NCBI RefSeq assembly: GCF_016909125.1
Contig: NZ_JAFBFD010000015.1
Coordinates: 1-59,198 of the forward strand
Source: Enterococcus lemanii
Lineage (GTDB): Bacteria > Bacillota > Bacilli > Lactobacillales > Enterococcaceae
DNA length: 59,198 nucleotides
Direction: 5' to 3'
In this document: in pieces, positions 39,016-48,225 of the stretch
How the letters are laid out: every line of letters starts with the position of its first letter
Numbering within the stretch: the first letter of the stretch is position 1
Made by a program: the position numbers and the translations under genes
The notes under the pieces: model-generated
The model's input: only the letters and a program-made list of their open reading frames with translations
Told to the model about the DNA's origin: nothing
Database searches by the model: none

Positions 39016-39576
39016 ATGATTCGTCCAGCGAAATTGGAAGACGCCCAAGCCATCGCCCGCTTGGTGTTAGTCATATTAAAAGACATGGAAGTTGCTTTCC
39101 TAGAAGAAATGGGAGAGGAAAAAACGCTCGAAATTTTAACACAGGCGGTTCAATTGCCAACTTATCGTTATGGTTATCCGCGTGGAGTGGTTAAAGAAAT
39201 TGAAGGGGAAGTCGCGGGGATTGCCTTTGGTTACTTAGCAGCAGAAGAAGCAATCGTTGATCAACCTTTAGCTGAATTATTAACGACCTTAAACTTGCCC
39301 AATATTCCAATTTTTGTTGATCCAGAAACTTACCCAGATGAATGGTATTTAGATTCGATTGTTGTCGCTGATAAGTATCGGGGACAAGGTGTCGGGCAAG
39401 CACTGTTAATCGCTTGTGATCAAACGGCTAAAAAGGCAGGAGTGAAGAAAATTGGCTTGTGTGTCGATTTTGCCAATCCAAATGCGCAACGACTATATGA
39501 ACGTCAAGGTTACCAAATCGTCGGTCAACAAGTCTTGAGTGGGCATGATTACCATCATATGCAAAAGGATATTTAA
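39016..39576 (+). CDS. GNAT family N-acetyltransferase
   Basis: A 186-residue GNAT protein. The acetyl-CoA binding motif A is visible as VADKYRGQGVGQALL near residue 120, with the motif B region NPNAQRLYERQGYQ near residue 155. The substrate is unknown. The start is ATG 39016 after AGAGGAGAG. It is a single gene, divergent from nrdI. Confidence 0.8.
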   Translation: MIRPAKLEDAQAIARLVLVILKDMEVAFLEEMGEEKTLEILTQAVQLPTYRYGYPRGVVKEIEGEVAGIAFGYLAAEEAIVDQPLAELLTTLNLPNIPIFVDPETYPDEWYLDSIVVADKYRGQGVGQALLIACDQTAKKAGVKKIGLCVDFANPNAQRLYERQGYQIVGQQVLSGHDYHHMQKDI

Positions 39577-39580
39577 AGAG

Positions 39581-39635
39581 AAAACACCATCGCCTTGCCA
39601 CGGACTTATCTACGGGCAAGGCGATGGTGCTTTTA
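39581..39635. terminator. Bidirectional terminator
   Basis: Long arms CACCATCGCCTTGCC and GGCAAGGCGATGGTG flanked by A and T runs, between convergent genes. Confidence 0.92.
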
Positions 39636-39640
39636 TGTTC

Positions 39641-40189
39641 TTATTTTTTACTAAACGTTTGATAATTGGCATTTAATTCAAGCGTATCGTTATGATAAAA
39701 CAAAGAACCACGGTTGTAGTGATAGTTCCAATAATCTAAAATGGCAGCAAGACAAATACAAACAGGGGCATCTTTTTCGTGAGTGACATGTAAAACATAG
39801 TGCCCACCAGCTAGGAGTTGCGTTTTATCCATCGACATGATTTCTTGATTAAAATGTTGAATCTTATAGCGATGCTGGGCTAAATTCCCGTAGACAACCC
39901 AATGAAGTTGTTGAACAAAATAAAAATCACTAGGCCAACTTAAAAAGCGTTGCAAAGTACCGACTTTTTGGCTGCCTTCGTAGATTTCAAACCGTCGCAT
40001 AAAAGGCCAACGTACTTGTTTAACACTTGCTACATTTTCACCATTCATACGATAAAGGGTCAGCCAATCGTCTTTTGTGCCTGTCCGCCCAACTAATGTG
40101 AAGAGAGGGTGTCCTTCTTGATCTTTCACCAGCGTGTTCGCATTTCCAAAAGACTTTTCTTGAATGAAATAATCAGCCACCGTTTTCAC
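39641..40189 (-). CDS. LURP-one-related (tubby-like) family protein
   Basis: A 182-residue protein of the LURP-one-related/YxjI family, a 12-strand tubby-like barrel. Repeated strand patterns include HPLFTLVGR, RRFEIYEGSQKVGTLQR, HRYKIQHFNQEI and YVLHVTHEKDAPVCICLAAILDYW split over residues 30-165. Its molecular function in bacteria is unknown. It is 13 bases upstream of the HAD gene's 3' end on the same strand, so the HAD phosphatase gene and this one form a possible operon (HAD first). Confidence 0.7.
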   Translation of the reverse strand: MKTVADYFIQEKSFGNANTLVKDQEGHPLFTLVGRTGTKDDWLTLYRMNGENVASVKQVRWPFMRRFEIYEGSQKVGTLQRFLSWPSDFYFVQQLHWVVYGNLAQHRYKIQHFNQEIMSMDKTQLLAGGHYVLHVTHEKDAPVCICLAAILDYWNYHYNRGSLFYHNDTLELNANYQTFSKK

Positions 40190-40202
40190 CTGATTTCAAA
40201 TG

Positions 40203-41072
40203 TTATAGTTTTTCATCAATGGCGCGAATGATTGCTTTACCAACCCCCGCGTCTGAATTTTCGTTTGTTAAATATTTTGCCTCTTCCTTTAATTCTTGCA
40301 AAGCGTTCCCCATGGCAAAACTTACCCCAGCAACTTGAATCATACTAAGGTCATTTAAATTATCACCAATGGTCATCACTTCAGCAAGTTCAATCCCACG
40401 TTCTTTTGCTACATGCGCAACAGCAATTCCTTTTTGTGCGTGTTTATGGTTAATTTCAATATTGTTGTGCCCTGAAGAGGTAACGACACAATCTTCAAAT
40501 CGTTGAATTTTACTTGCCGCTTGTCCTAAAGCTTTTGTCCCACGTTTATCAAAACAAATTATTTTTAAAACTTGGATCCCTTCATCTGCTGCCAGTTCAC
40601 GCAAACTATTAACTAAAGTAACTGGGAAAAATTCTAAGCGTGCAGCGGTCATTGCAATGGCCATTTTGTGTGTTAAGTGGGGCATCATATCAGTAATGTG
40701 TGAAGCGAATTGTTCAATTCGTGCTTCTTTACTTGTTGTATAAGTTCCAAATTGAGTTGAAATTTCGTAATAAACATCCTCTTCATCCAGAATGTCAAAA
40801 ATTTGAAAGACTTCTTTTTTATCGAGTGGGGTCGTAAATAAAGAATTTCCTTTTTTATCAAAAACATGAGCGCCGTTTAGCGTAATCATGGCACATTCAA
40901 TCCCAGCTTCAAGTAAAGGTGTGAGGGCTTCTTCGCGGTTTCGGCCCGTCGCAACCATAAATTCAACACCGTTTTTTTGTGCGTAACGAATGGCCTCGAT
41001 GTTTTCTTGTGGAATTTGCATTTCTGAGTTGAGTAAAGTTCCATCCATATCTGAAGCAATTAATTTAATCAT
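40203..41072 (-). CDS. Cof-type HAD phosphatase
   Basis: A 289-residue HAD-superfamily hydrolase of the Cof/YidA subfamily. The nucleophile motif is ASDMDGTLLN near residue 6, motif II is TLNGAH near residue 82, and motif IV is TIGDNLNDLSMI near residue 237. These enzymes dephosphorylate sugar phosphates or flavin/pyridoxal phosphates; the substrate here is not clear. The start follows AAAGGAT. It precedes the tubby-like gene. Confidence 0.88.
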   Translation of the reverse strand: MIKLIASDMDGTLLNSEMQIPQENIEAIRYAQKNGVEFMVATGRNREEALTPLLEAGIECAMITLNGAHVFDKKGNSLFTTPLDKKEVFQIFDILDEEDVYYEISTQFGTYTTSKEARIEQFASHITDMMPHLTHKMAIAMTAARLEFFPVTLVNSLRELAADEGIQVLKIICFDKRGTKALGQAASKIQRFEDCVVTSSGHNNIEINHKHAQKGIAVAHVAKERGIELAEVMTIGDNLNDLSMIQVAGVSFAMGNALQELKEEAKYLTNENSDAGVGKAIIRAIDEKL

Positions 41073-41236
41073 TGATTTAAATCCTTTCCAGTCATCGTTT
41101 CTATTCTTAGTTTAACACAAACGGGCAAAATTAGCTTATTTCACAAACAATATTATTTGAGATTGCTGGGTTCTTGGCGTATGATAAAAAAAGAAAAAAT
41201 GGTAAAAAAGTGATAAGACTAGGAGTGTATAACGTG

Positions 41237-41905
41237 ATGCAAAATAAGTGGCAAGCAATTTTAGCCTCAGAATTTCAACAACCTTATTACCAAAAATTAC
41301 AAACTTTTGTGAACGAAGAATATCAAAGTCAAACGATTTATCCCAAAAAAGAAAATATCTTTAATGCTTTTCAACAAACCGATTTTGATCAAGTCAAAGT
41401 AGTGATTTTGGGGCAAGACCCTTACCACGGACCGAATCAATCGCATGGATTGGCGTTTTCAGTTCAGCCAGGTGTGAAAATTCCACCTTCTTTACGTAAT
41501 ATTTTTAAAGAATTAGAAAATGATTTAGGGATTCCGCCAGCTACTTGTGGGGATTTGACAGCCTGGGCAAGCCAAGGGGTCTTATTATTGAATACGGTTT
41601 TAACCGTTAGAGCCGGAGAAGCAAACTCCCATCGTAAAAAAGGCTGGGAAGTATTTACCGACGCGGTAATTCAACAACTAAATGCTCGTCAACAACCAAT
41701 TGTTTTTATTTTGTGGGGGAAACCAGCACAACAAAAAGCAGCGATGATTGATACAGGAAAACATGTGATAATCCAATCAGTTCACCCCAGTCCACTTTCT
41801 GCTTCTCGCGGTTTTTTTGGATCAAAGCCATTCTCACGAACGAATGAAGCTTTAATTTCGTTGGGGGAAAAGCCGATAAATTGGTGCTTACCTTCTGTTT
41901 TATAA
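41237..41905 (+). CDS. ung: Uracil-DNA glycosylase
   Basis: A 222-residue family 1 UDG that removes uracil from DNA. The water-activating loop [17 protein letters not shown] lies near residue 58, and the minor-groove intercalation loop HPSPLSA near residue 180. The likely start is ATG 41237 (GTG 41234 possible) behind AGGAG at 41221; the longer frame to 41174 lacks a site. Family length is typical. Confidence 0.94.
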   Translation: MQNKWQAILASEFQQPYYQKLQTFVNEEYQSQTIYPKKENIFNAFQQTDFDQVKVVILGQDPYHGPNQSHGLAFSVQPGVKIPPSLRNIFKELENDLGIPPATCGDLTAWASQGVLLLNTVLTVRAGEANSHRKKGWEVFTDAVIQQLNARQQPIVFILWGKPAQQKAAMIDTGKHVIIQSVHPSPLSASRGFFGSKPFSRTNEALISLGEKPINWCLPSVL

Positions 41906-42055
41906 CAGGTGCAGAATAAAAAGAAACAGCGAATGTAAAATTTGTGAAAGAGTTAACTAATTAACTTTTCTTTGAATAATACAGTAGAAAAAACTGTTCT
42001 TTTTTTTTGAAATGGTGTATGATGGAAACGTATAAAAAAACTGGAGGGTTTTATT

Positions 42056-43036
42056 GTGGAATTATTTGATAGTTTGAAATTTAAAATTGTTCGTCGTGGT
42101 ATTCGTATTGCATTCCCTGAGGCAACGGATACCCGTATTTTAAGTGCGGTAGCTCGTCTAAAAGGAGAAGAGTTAGTAGATCCTGTTTTAATTGGCCGTC
42201 GTGCAGACATCGAGCAAGCAGCAGCGGTTCGTGGAATTAATATTGACAACATGACGATTTATGATCCATACGACTGTGCACGTTGGGATGAAGTCGTTGC
42301 GGCTTTTGTTGAAGTTCGTAAAGGAAAAGTAACAAAAGAACAAGCAGAAGAATTATTAAAAGATGAAAACTACTTTGGAACAATGTTAACACATATGGGA
42401 ATTACAGATGGGTTAGTTTCAGGTGCGATTCATTCAACTGGAGACACAGTCCGTCCTGCTTTACAAATTATCAAAACAAAACCTGGAATTAGTCGTACAA
42501 GCGGTGCATTCTTAATGATGCGCGGAAACGAACAAGAGAAATATTTGTTCTCTGATTGTGCAATCAACGTTGAGCCTTCACCACAAGAATTAGCTGAAAT
42601 TGCGATTGCTTCTGCTGAAACAGCAAAAATGTTTGATATCGAGCCACGTGTTGCAATGTTAAGCTTCTCAACAAAAGGGTCAGCTAAAGCACCACAAGCC
42701 GATGCAACCATCGAAGCAACTAAAATTGCCAAAGAATTAGCACCAGATTTAGCGATTGATGGCGAATTACAATTTGATGCTGCGTACAACCAATCTGTTG
42801 CGCAATTAAAAGCACCTGAATCAGAGGTTGCTGGTAAAGCGAATGTCTTTGTTTTCCCAGATTTACAATCAGGTAATATTGGTTACAAGATTGCCCAACG
42901 TTTAGGTAACTTTGAAGCAATTGGCCCAATCTTACAAGGTTTAAACAAACCAATTTCTGACCTTTCTCGCGGCTGTAACGAAGAAGATGTTTACAAATTA
43001 TCAATTATTACAGCAGCTCAAGCGTTATCAAACTAA
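42056..43036 (+). CDS. pta: Phosphate acetyltransferase
   Basis: A 326-residue phosphotransacetylase interconverting acetyl-CoA and acetyl phosphate, the first step of acetate overflow. The family segments GMLTH-like TMLTHMGITDGLVSGA near residue 108, SRTSGAF near residue 147 and DLQSGNIGYKIAQRLG near residue 270 are intact. The start codon is GTG 42056 behind GGAGGG. A degenerate catabolite-response-like sequence (TGGAAACGTATAAA at 42023) sits before it, but it has mismatches. Terminator follows. Confidence 0.94.
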   Translation: MELFDSLKFKIVRRGIRIAFPEATDTRILSAVARLKGEELVDPVLIGRRADIEQAAAVRGINIDNMTIYDPYDCARWDEVVAAFVEVRKGKVTKEQAEELLKDENYFGTMLTHMGITDGLVSGAIHSTGDTVRPALQIIKTKPGISRTSGAFLMMRGNEQEKYLFSDCAINVEPSPQELAEIAIASAETAKMFDIEPRVAMLSFSTKGSAKAPQADATIEATKIAKELAPDLAIDGELQFDAAYNQSVAQLKAPESEVAGKANVFVFPDLQSGNIGYKIAQRLGNFEAIGPILQGLNKPISDLSRGCNEEDVYKLSIITAAQALSN

Positions 43037-43051
43037 TTGAAAAAAATTAGA

Positions 43052-43085
43052 ATCAACCGTCGTAAAAAACGGTTGATTTTTTTAT
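43052..43085 (+). terminator. Terminator after pta
   Basis: Arms AATCAACCGT and ACGGTTGATT with T-run. Confidence 0.88.
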
Positions 43086-43159
43086 GAATAAAGAGCGTTG
43101 GTTTTTTGACGCAAAATTTGTATACTAAAGAAAAAAAGAAGAAAAAAGGAGGTTTTTTA

Positions 43160-43633
43160 GTGATTGTTTTAAATAACCCAGAAGAAACTTCATACTTTGC
43201 GCAAGTCATTGGGAATATGGCCGTAAGTGGCGATAATCTTATTTTAACGGGTGATTTAGGTGCAGGAAAAACGACTTTGACCAAGGGAATTGCGCTAGGT
43301 TTGGGCATTGAGCAAATGATAAAAAGTCCAACTTATACGATTATCCGCGAATACCATCAAGGGCGCTTGCCACTTTACCACATGGATGTGTACCGAATTG
43401 GTGAAGGCGCCAGTGACTTAGGTTTAGAAGAATATTTTGAAGGCGATGGCCTAAGCGTGATTGAATGGGGCAATCTCTTAGCAGAAGATTTGCCCGCAAG
43501 CTATTTAGAAGTGGTCTTAACGAAAGATGAAGAAAATCCAGAAAAGCGTTACGCAACGTTTCATGCCTATGGGACACAAGGCGAAAACTTCATGGCGCGT
43601 ATTTTAGAAAAATGGGGGAAAACAGATGAGTGA
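43160..43633 (+). CDS. tsaE: tRNA threonylcarbamoyladenosine biosynthesis ATPase TsaE
   Basis: A 157-residue P-loop ATPase required for the t6A tRNA modification with TsaB and TsaD. Walker A is GDLGAGKTTLTKG near residue 33, and the family motifs SPTYTIIREY near residue 57 and HMDVYRI near residue 75 are present. The start is GTG 43160 behind AAAGGAGG; the frame extends to 43106 through an A-rich stretch without a ribosome binding site. It overlaps the GNAT gene by eight bases. Confidence 0.92.
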   Translation: MIVLNNPEETSYFAQVIGNMAVSGDNLILTGDLGAGKTTLTKGIALGLGIEQMIKSPTYTIIREYHQGRLPLYHMDVYRIGEGASDLGLEEYFEGDGLSVIEWGNLLAEDLPASYLEVVLTKDEENPEKRYATFHAYGTQGENFMARILEKWGKTDE

Positions 43634-44153
43634 TGCCCTCGAATTAACGATTCGCGAAGCCATTCCAAGTGATGCTGCCGAACTATTAACGGTTTCTAGA
43701 AAAATTGGTGAAGAAACAGAATTTTTAGTCATGGATGAAAAAGGCATTCATTTACCGGAAGAATTATTGGCTATTCAATTAGCCGATTTATATGAAAGTG
43801 AGACGAATGTTCTTTTTTTAGCTTTTTTAGGTGATCAAATTGTTGGCCAAGCCTCTTTAAAAAGTGCTTCAGAAAAAAGAATTGCTCACATTGCCGAACT
43901 CGGTGTCTCGATTTTACAAGCATATTGGGGGTTAGGGTTAGGAACGATTTTAATGGAAGAACTTCTTGAGTGGGCTGAAGCGAGTGGGAAAATTTTTCGC
44001 ATAGAACTCACTGTTCAAGCGCAAAATACAAGAGCCATTGCTTTATATGAAAAATTTGGCTTCAAGCAAGAAGGCATTTTGGAACGTGGGGCAAGAGGCA
44101 ACGACGGCCGCTTTTTGGACGTTGTGTTGATGAGTAAGATGATTGATGAGTAG
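43626..44153 (+). CDS. GNAT family N-acetyltransferase
   Basis: A 175-residue GNAT protein. Motif A is GVSILQAYWGLGLGTILMEEL near residues 98-118 and motif B is NTRAIALYEKFGFKQEG near residue 138. It overlaps tsaE by eight bases (translation coupled). The group is often annotated as ribosomal-protein or PhnO-like acetyltransferase; the substrate is not known. The association with tsaE is common in enterococci and relatives. Confidence 0.85.
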   Translation: MSDALELTIREAIPSDAAELLTVSRKIGEETEFLVMDEKGIHLPEELLAIQLADLYESETNVLFLAFLGDQIVGQASLKSASEKRIAHIAELGVSILQAYWGLGLGTILMEELLEWAEASGKIFRIELTVQAQNTRAIALYEKFGFKQEGILERGARGNDGRFLDVVLMSKMIDE

Positions 44154-44168
44154 TTATTAAGTGATATA

Positions 44169-44374
44169 TAATGTCTACTGATTAATAAAAGACAATGAAA
44201 CAGCGGAGTTTGAGTAAATGGACCCAATAGCTAAGGTGTTTTTTTAAACTGTCCTTATCTATGGGTCCATTTTAGTTTGATCTCGATATTTTATAGAATA
44301 AGTGCAAGGTTTTTAACGGTAAAACACGGAAAACCGTACACTTTTATCAATATTGAAGGCTTCTAATGTCTAAA
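44169..44374 (+). repeat. Decayed IS-like element, copy B
   Basis: This copy shares its left end (ATGTCTACT then ATGAAACAGCGGAGTTTGA) and right end (CACTTTTATCAATATTGAAG, then GCTTCTAATGT) with 2835-3160. Its core is a near-perfect hairpin GGACCCAATAGCTAAGG/CCTTATCTATGGGTCC (44220-44268) and matches the reverse complement of copy A's core. No coding remnant is visible here. It abuts the end of exoA. Confidence 0.6.
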
Positions 44375-44380
44375 AAACGA

Positions 44381-45133
44381 TTATGCTAAGACCAACTCCA
44401 CCGGGCAGTGATCGCTGCCAAAAATTTCTGTGTGAATTTTTGCATCGACTAACTTTTCTTTTAGTGCTTCTGCAACAACAAAATAATCGATGCGCCACCC
44501 AGCATTATTTTGACGAGCATTAAAGCGGTAACTCCACCAAGAATATTGGCCTGTTACATCTGGATAAAAATGACGAAACGAATCGATGAAGCCAGCTTCT
44601 AACAATTCGGAAAATTTTTGGCGTTCTTGCGGGGTAAACCCAGCATTTTTTTGATTCGTTTTCCAGTTTTTTAAATCAATTTCTTGGTGAGCCACGTTTA
44701 GATCGCCACATAAAATGACCGGTTTTTTTTCATTTAATTTTTGTAAATACGACCGAAAATCATCTTCCCAAGTTAAACGATAATCCAAACGCGCTAATTT
44801 CGCTTGCGAATTTGGGGTGTAGCAATTAACTAAATAGAATTCCGGGTATTCTAAAGTAATGACGCGGCCTTCTTGATCATGATGTGCAAGATCAATGCCA
44901 TAGGTTACGGCTAAGGCTGCTTCTTTGGCAAAAATTGCTGTTCCAGAATAGCCTTTTTTTTCTGCATAATTCCAGTATTGATAATAACCGGGTAAATCTA
45001 AGTCAATTTGTCCAGCTTGTAGTTTCGTTTCTTGTAAACAAAAGAAATCTGCCTCAAGAGTGTTAAATACTTCCATAAAATTTTTACTAACGACAGCCCG
45101 TAAGCCATTCACATTCCACGAAATAAATTTCAT
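44381..45133 (-). CDS. exoA: Exodeoxyribonuclease III / AP endonuclease
   Basis: A 250-residue AP endonuclease of the ExoIII family. The metal-binding residues are in WNVNGLR near residue 6, CLQETKL near residue 33, GDLNVAH near residue 146, and the catalytic His in GSDHCPVEL near the C-terminus. It cuts DNA 5' to abasic sites. Start ATG 45133 follows GAGGAGG; the ORF's longer form is not supported. It is monocistronic. Confidence 0.94.
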   Translation of the reverse strand: MKFISWNVNGLRAVVSKNFMEVFNTLEADFFCLQETKLQAGQIDLDLPGYYQYWNYAEKKGYSGTAIFAKEAALAVTYGIDLAHHDQEGRVITLEYPEFYLVNCYTPNSQAKLARLDYRLTWEDDFRSYLQKLNEKKPVILCGDLNVAHQEIDLKNWKTNQKNAGFTPQERQKFSELLEAGFIDSFRHFYPDVTGQYSWWSYRFNARQNNAGWRIDYFVVAEALKEKLVDAKIHTEIFGSDHCPVELVLA

Positions 45134-45276
45134 TTTTTTCCTCCTCGTAAGCAATTACTCCTATTTTAACGAAAAAAAGTAAAAGTTAAAAGTTCTTTGT
45201 TTTTATTCGGTCATCTAGCTAGTTAAGAAAGAAAATGCTAAAATAGACAAGATTAATAAATAGAGGAGCGAAAGCT

Positions 45277-46179
45277 GTGAGCAAGAATCCAAATTTAAAC
45301 CAAGAGTTTCCTGAAATAACACTATTAAAAGATGAACCTTTAAAAAAATATACCTTTACTAAGACAGGTGGCCCCGTTGATTGGTTAGCTTTACCAAAAA
45401 CAAGTCAAGAAGTCAAAGCTTTAGTTGATTATTGTCGAGAACAAAAAATTCCTTGGATTGTTTTAGGCAATGCTAGTAATTTAATTGTGCGTGATGGCGG
45501 CATTCGTGGGGTCGTGATCATGTTACTTGAGATGAATCATTTAACGATTGAAGGCACGGAGATGATTGTCGAATCAGGTGCACGCTTAATTGATGCGAGT
45601 CAAGCAGCTTATGAGGCGTCTTTAACAGGTTTAGAGTTTGCTTGTGGTATCCCTGGTAGTGTAGGTGGAGCAGTCTTTATGAATGCTGGTGCTTACGGTG
45701 GCGAGATAAAAGATGTTTTTGTTTCTAGTGAAGTCTTGTTGCCAAATGGAGAAATCAAGATTTATGATCAAGCAGCTATGAATTTTCGTTACCGTCATAG
45801 TCAAATGCAAGAAGAAGGTGGTATTGTTTTATCGAGTCGTTTTGCTTTAAAAAAGGGGAAACCGCTTGAAATTAAAGCCCAAATGGTGGACTTAACGGAA
45901 TTGCGTCAAGCCAAGCAACCACTAGAATATCCCTCTTGTGGCAGTGTTTTTAAACGACCAGAAGGGCATTTCACAGGCAAGTTAATTCAAGATGCAGGCT
46001 TGCAAGGATACACAATCGGTGGCGCTCAAATTTCAATGAAGCATGCTGGTTTTATTGTTAACATTAACGAAGCAACCGCAACAGATTATGTTCGTTTAAT
46101 CGCCTATATTCAAGAAGTCATTCAAGAAAAATTTCATGTGGCGCTTGAGCCAGAAGTCCGTATCATTGGTGAAGAATAA
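45277..46179 (+). CDS. murB: UDP-N-acetylenolpyruvoylglucosamine reductase
   Basis: A 300-residue type II MurB that reduces the enolpyruvyl group to form UDP-N-acetylmuramic acid, with FAD and NADPH. The FAD-binding GNASNLIVRDGG lies near residue 65, GSVGGAVFMNAGAYGGE near residue 128, and the Ser general acid in SCGSVFKRP near residue 226. Start GTG 45277 follows GAGGAGCG. It stands alone before a double-hairpin terminator. Confidence 0.95.
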   Translation: MSKNPNLNQEFPEITLLKDEPLKKYTFTKTGGPVDWLALPKTSQEVKALVDYCREQKIPWIVLGNASNLIVRDGGIRGVVIMLLEMNHLTIEGTEMIVESGARLIDASQAAYEASLTGLEFACGIPGSVGGAVFMNAGAYGGEIKDVFVSSEVLLPNGEIKIYDQAAMNFRYRHSQMQEEGGIVLSSRFALKKGKPLEIKAQMVDLTELRQAKQPLEYPSCGSVFKRPEGHFTGKLIQDAGLQGYTIGGAQISMKHAGFIVNINEATATDYVRLIAYIQEVIQEKFHVALEPEVRIIGEE

Positions 46180-46182
46180 AAA

Positions 46183-46256
46183 AAGTCTAAGAGGTTTACT
46201 CTTAGACTTCAGACCGTAGACAAAACCTCAAAAAAGAGGAAGTCTACGGTTTTTTC
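46183..46256. terminator. Double-hairpin terminator
   Basis: Two stems in tandem: AAGTCTAAGAG/CTCTTAGACTT (46183-46209) and ACCGTAGAC/GTCTACGGT (46213-46250) with a T-run, between convergent genes. Confidence 0.85.
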
Positions 46257-46258
46257 TA

Positions 46259-46903
46259 TTAGACTTTTTCGCGTTGTTGCATAAATTTTAATAAGATGGC
46301 AGCGACACCTGCGCAAGCAAGCCCGCCAATGATTGCTTCAGGAATTCCTTGGGTTAAAATAACGCCTAAAATTGCCCAGTAAACGGCATTGCCAGCTTCA
46401 CCTAAAACTTGAGCATATTCTGTTTTAAACAAGAAATAAATCAAATTCATCACAAGTACCGTATTGACCACACCACCAGATAAACCAGCAAAAAATAAGG
46501 CAAAACCTTGTCCTTTATTTTTGAAAAGCTTCATACTCCATTGATAGATAAAATAAGGAACGACACCGATTAAAATACGGGGAATCATGACAACCACTAA
46601 AGCTTTCCAACTACCACTGCCATCGGTTCCTAATGGCGCAATAAAAGGGGAGAAAGCAAAAGACATCGGAGTAATCATTACGGTGTTGCGAATCATACTA
46701 ATTAAACCAAAACAACCACCCAAAAAGCCACCTGTTCTTGGTCCTAGCACAATCGAAGCAATAATGACAGGCAAATGAAGTGTTGTTGCATGGATCGGTC
46801 CAATTGGGATAAAGCCAAGAAAAGGCACCGTCGCTAGGAGCAGCATGATGCTTAGGAAAAGAGCGGTTAAAACTAGATTGAAAATATTTTTATTTTTTTT
46901 CAT
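46259..46903 (-). CDS. panT: ECF transporter S component, probably pantothenate (PanT-like)
   Basis: A 214-residue membrane protein with six or so hydrophobic helices and ECF S-component features: LVLTALFLSIMLLLA in helix 1, and the conserved PIGPIHATTLHLPVIIAS segment near residue 33. It is the last gene of a coaB-coaC-panT cluster, which points to pantothenate as the substrate. The energizing module must be encoded elsewhere. The ATG follows AAGGAGAC. Confidence 0.8.
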   Translation of the reverse strand: MKKNKNIFNLVLTALFLSIMLLLATVPFLGFIPIGPIHATTLHLPVIIASIVLGPRTGGFLGGCFGLISMIRNTVMITPMSFAFSPFIAPLGTDGSGSWKALVVVMIPRILIGVVPYFIYQWSMKLFKNKGQGFALFFAGLSGGVVNTVLVMNLIYFLFKTEYAQVLGEAGNAVYWAILGVILTQGIPEAIIGGLACAGVAAILLKFMQQREKV

Positions 46904-46913
46904 GCGGGTCTCC

Positions 46914-47462
46914 TTAGTTGGTTAGCGTTTGCGTTACGCGTTGTAAAATCTGTTCAACATTGGCTAAAGCGCCCGGACCAAAATCACCACAGGCTAGGAG
47001 TGCCTCGCGTGGTTGAATTTCTTCATACCCAAAAGTTTTTAAACGGGCTAAGTTTTGTTGAACGGCAGGATTTTGGTACATGTTGGTGTTCATTGCCGGT
47101 GCGATTAATTTTGGCACACTTGTTTTGACTGCTAATGCAACCGTAGAAACCAAGTCATCGGCAATCCCGTTTGCTAGTTTGCCAATGAGATTTGCACTGG
47201 CCGGCGCGATTAGGAATAAATCCACGTCACGAGCAAGTTCAATATGGTTAATTTTTTCTGGCCAGCTTTCTTGCATGACGTCGGTATGAATCGGACGTTT
47301 GGCTAAAGATTGTAAGGTTAAAGGTGTAATAAACGCTTGACTATTTTTCGTCATTAAAACATCAACGGCGTAACCTCTTTTAGTTAATTCATTCGTTAAA
47401 TCGGCTGCTTTATAGGCCGAAATACTACCAGAAACGGCTAAAAGAATTCTTTTTTGCGTCAT
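46914..47462 (-). CDS. coaC: Phosphopantothenoylcysteine decarboxylase
   Basis: A 182-residue FMN-dependent decarboxylase that makes 4'-phosphopantetheine. The flavin-binding SGSISAYKAADLTNEL lies near residue 10, the active-site His in NHIELARDVDL near residue 72, and PAMNTNMYQNP near residue 122, with the substrate-clamp Cys in LLACGD near residue 157. It is a separate gene, as in streptococci and enterococci, not the fused CoaBC. It overlaps coaB by four bases (ATGA). Confidence 0.93.
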   Translation of the reverse strand: MTQKRILLAVSGSISAYKAADLTNELTKRGYAVDVLMTKNSQAFITPLTLQSLAKRPIHTDVMQESWPEKINHIELARDVDLFLIAPASANLIGKLANGIADDLVSTVALAVKTSVPKLIAPAMNTNMYQNPAVQQNLARLKTFGYEEIQPREALLACGDFGPGALANVEQILQRVTQTLTN

Positions 47463-48223
47463 ACTTCTTTCGTCCCTTCATTTAAAATCGTTTGCGTAAT
47501 TAGTTGCGCAATTGCTTCTTTGGTTTGGGCTTCACCGACAATTTGGCCCTCTTTATTTAGCAAATAGCCAGTATGGGCTTGCCCTTTAATCGTCGTTAAA
47601 TCATTGGCTAAAACAAAGTCACCCTGGTTTTTTTGCATACTTGCTAAGGCAACCTGTAACAGTTCCGCTTTGGGCACGTCAACCAGTAGTTTAAAACTAA
47701 CTAATAGTGTGTCTGGTTGCAAAACCTTGATTTTTTGGATAACTTTTGGTGTTTGTTTTAAGGCCAAAAATAAATAATCCGTGTTCGAAGAAATTTTGCT
47801 AGTAGTGGTTGCTACTGGTGTTTCGATCATGTTTGCCAAATCAGCTTCTGTTAATGGCAAGCCACTTTTAAGAAAGTGTTGATTGATTTGCTCGACAAAA
47901 TCTTTTTGGGTATAACTTTTAACTGGCGTAAAATCACTGACGGCCATGCTATGAATGACTGCGTCGTAACGATTTTTTGTTAGTAAAAAAGTTAAGCGCT
48001 CATCAAGTTGTTGCGTATCGGTAATTTCTTCAACGGTTAAATTGATTTGTGCAGTTGGACGTAGCGCGCTTGCTGTCGTTACGTAATCTACTTGATAATC
48101 GTGTTTCAAAAAGAGATCAGCAATAAAAGAGCCAAGTTTTCCAGTGGAGTGGTTAGTAATCGAACGCACTTGATCAATTTTTTCTGCCGTCCCACCAGCC
48201 GTAATTAAAATTCTTTTTTTCAT
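47459..48223 (-). CDS. coaB: Phosphopantothenate-cysteine ligase
   Basis: A 254-residue stand-alone CoaB that joins 4'-phosphopantothenate to cysteine. The N-terminal ITAGGTAEKIDQVRSITN is diagnostic, SFKLLVD near residue 160 and NDLTTIKG near residue 200 are consistent with the family. It precedes and overlaps coaC, and lies two bases after the oxidoreductase gene, so the operon is yhdH-like gene, coaB, coaC, panT. Confidence 0.92.
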   Translation of the reverse strand: MKKRILITAGGTAEKIDQVRSITNHSTGKLGSFIADLFLKHDYQVDYVTTASALRPTAQINLTVEEITDTQQLDERLTFLLTKNRYDAVIHSMAVSDFTPVKSYTQKDFVEQINQHFLKSGLPLTEADLANMIETPVATTTSKISSNTDYLFLALKQTPKVIQKIKVLQPDTLLVSFKLLVDVPKAELLQVALASMQKNQGDFVLANDLTTIKGQAHTGYLLNKEGQIVGEAQTKEAIAQLITQTILNEGTKEV

Positions 48224-48225
48224 TT

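Noticed and set aside
42023-42036. Possible CcpA cre site before pta
   Set aside because: TGGAAACGTATAAA departs from the consensus at key positions including the final CA, so I mention it only in the pta entry.
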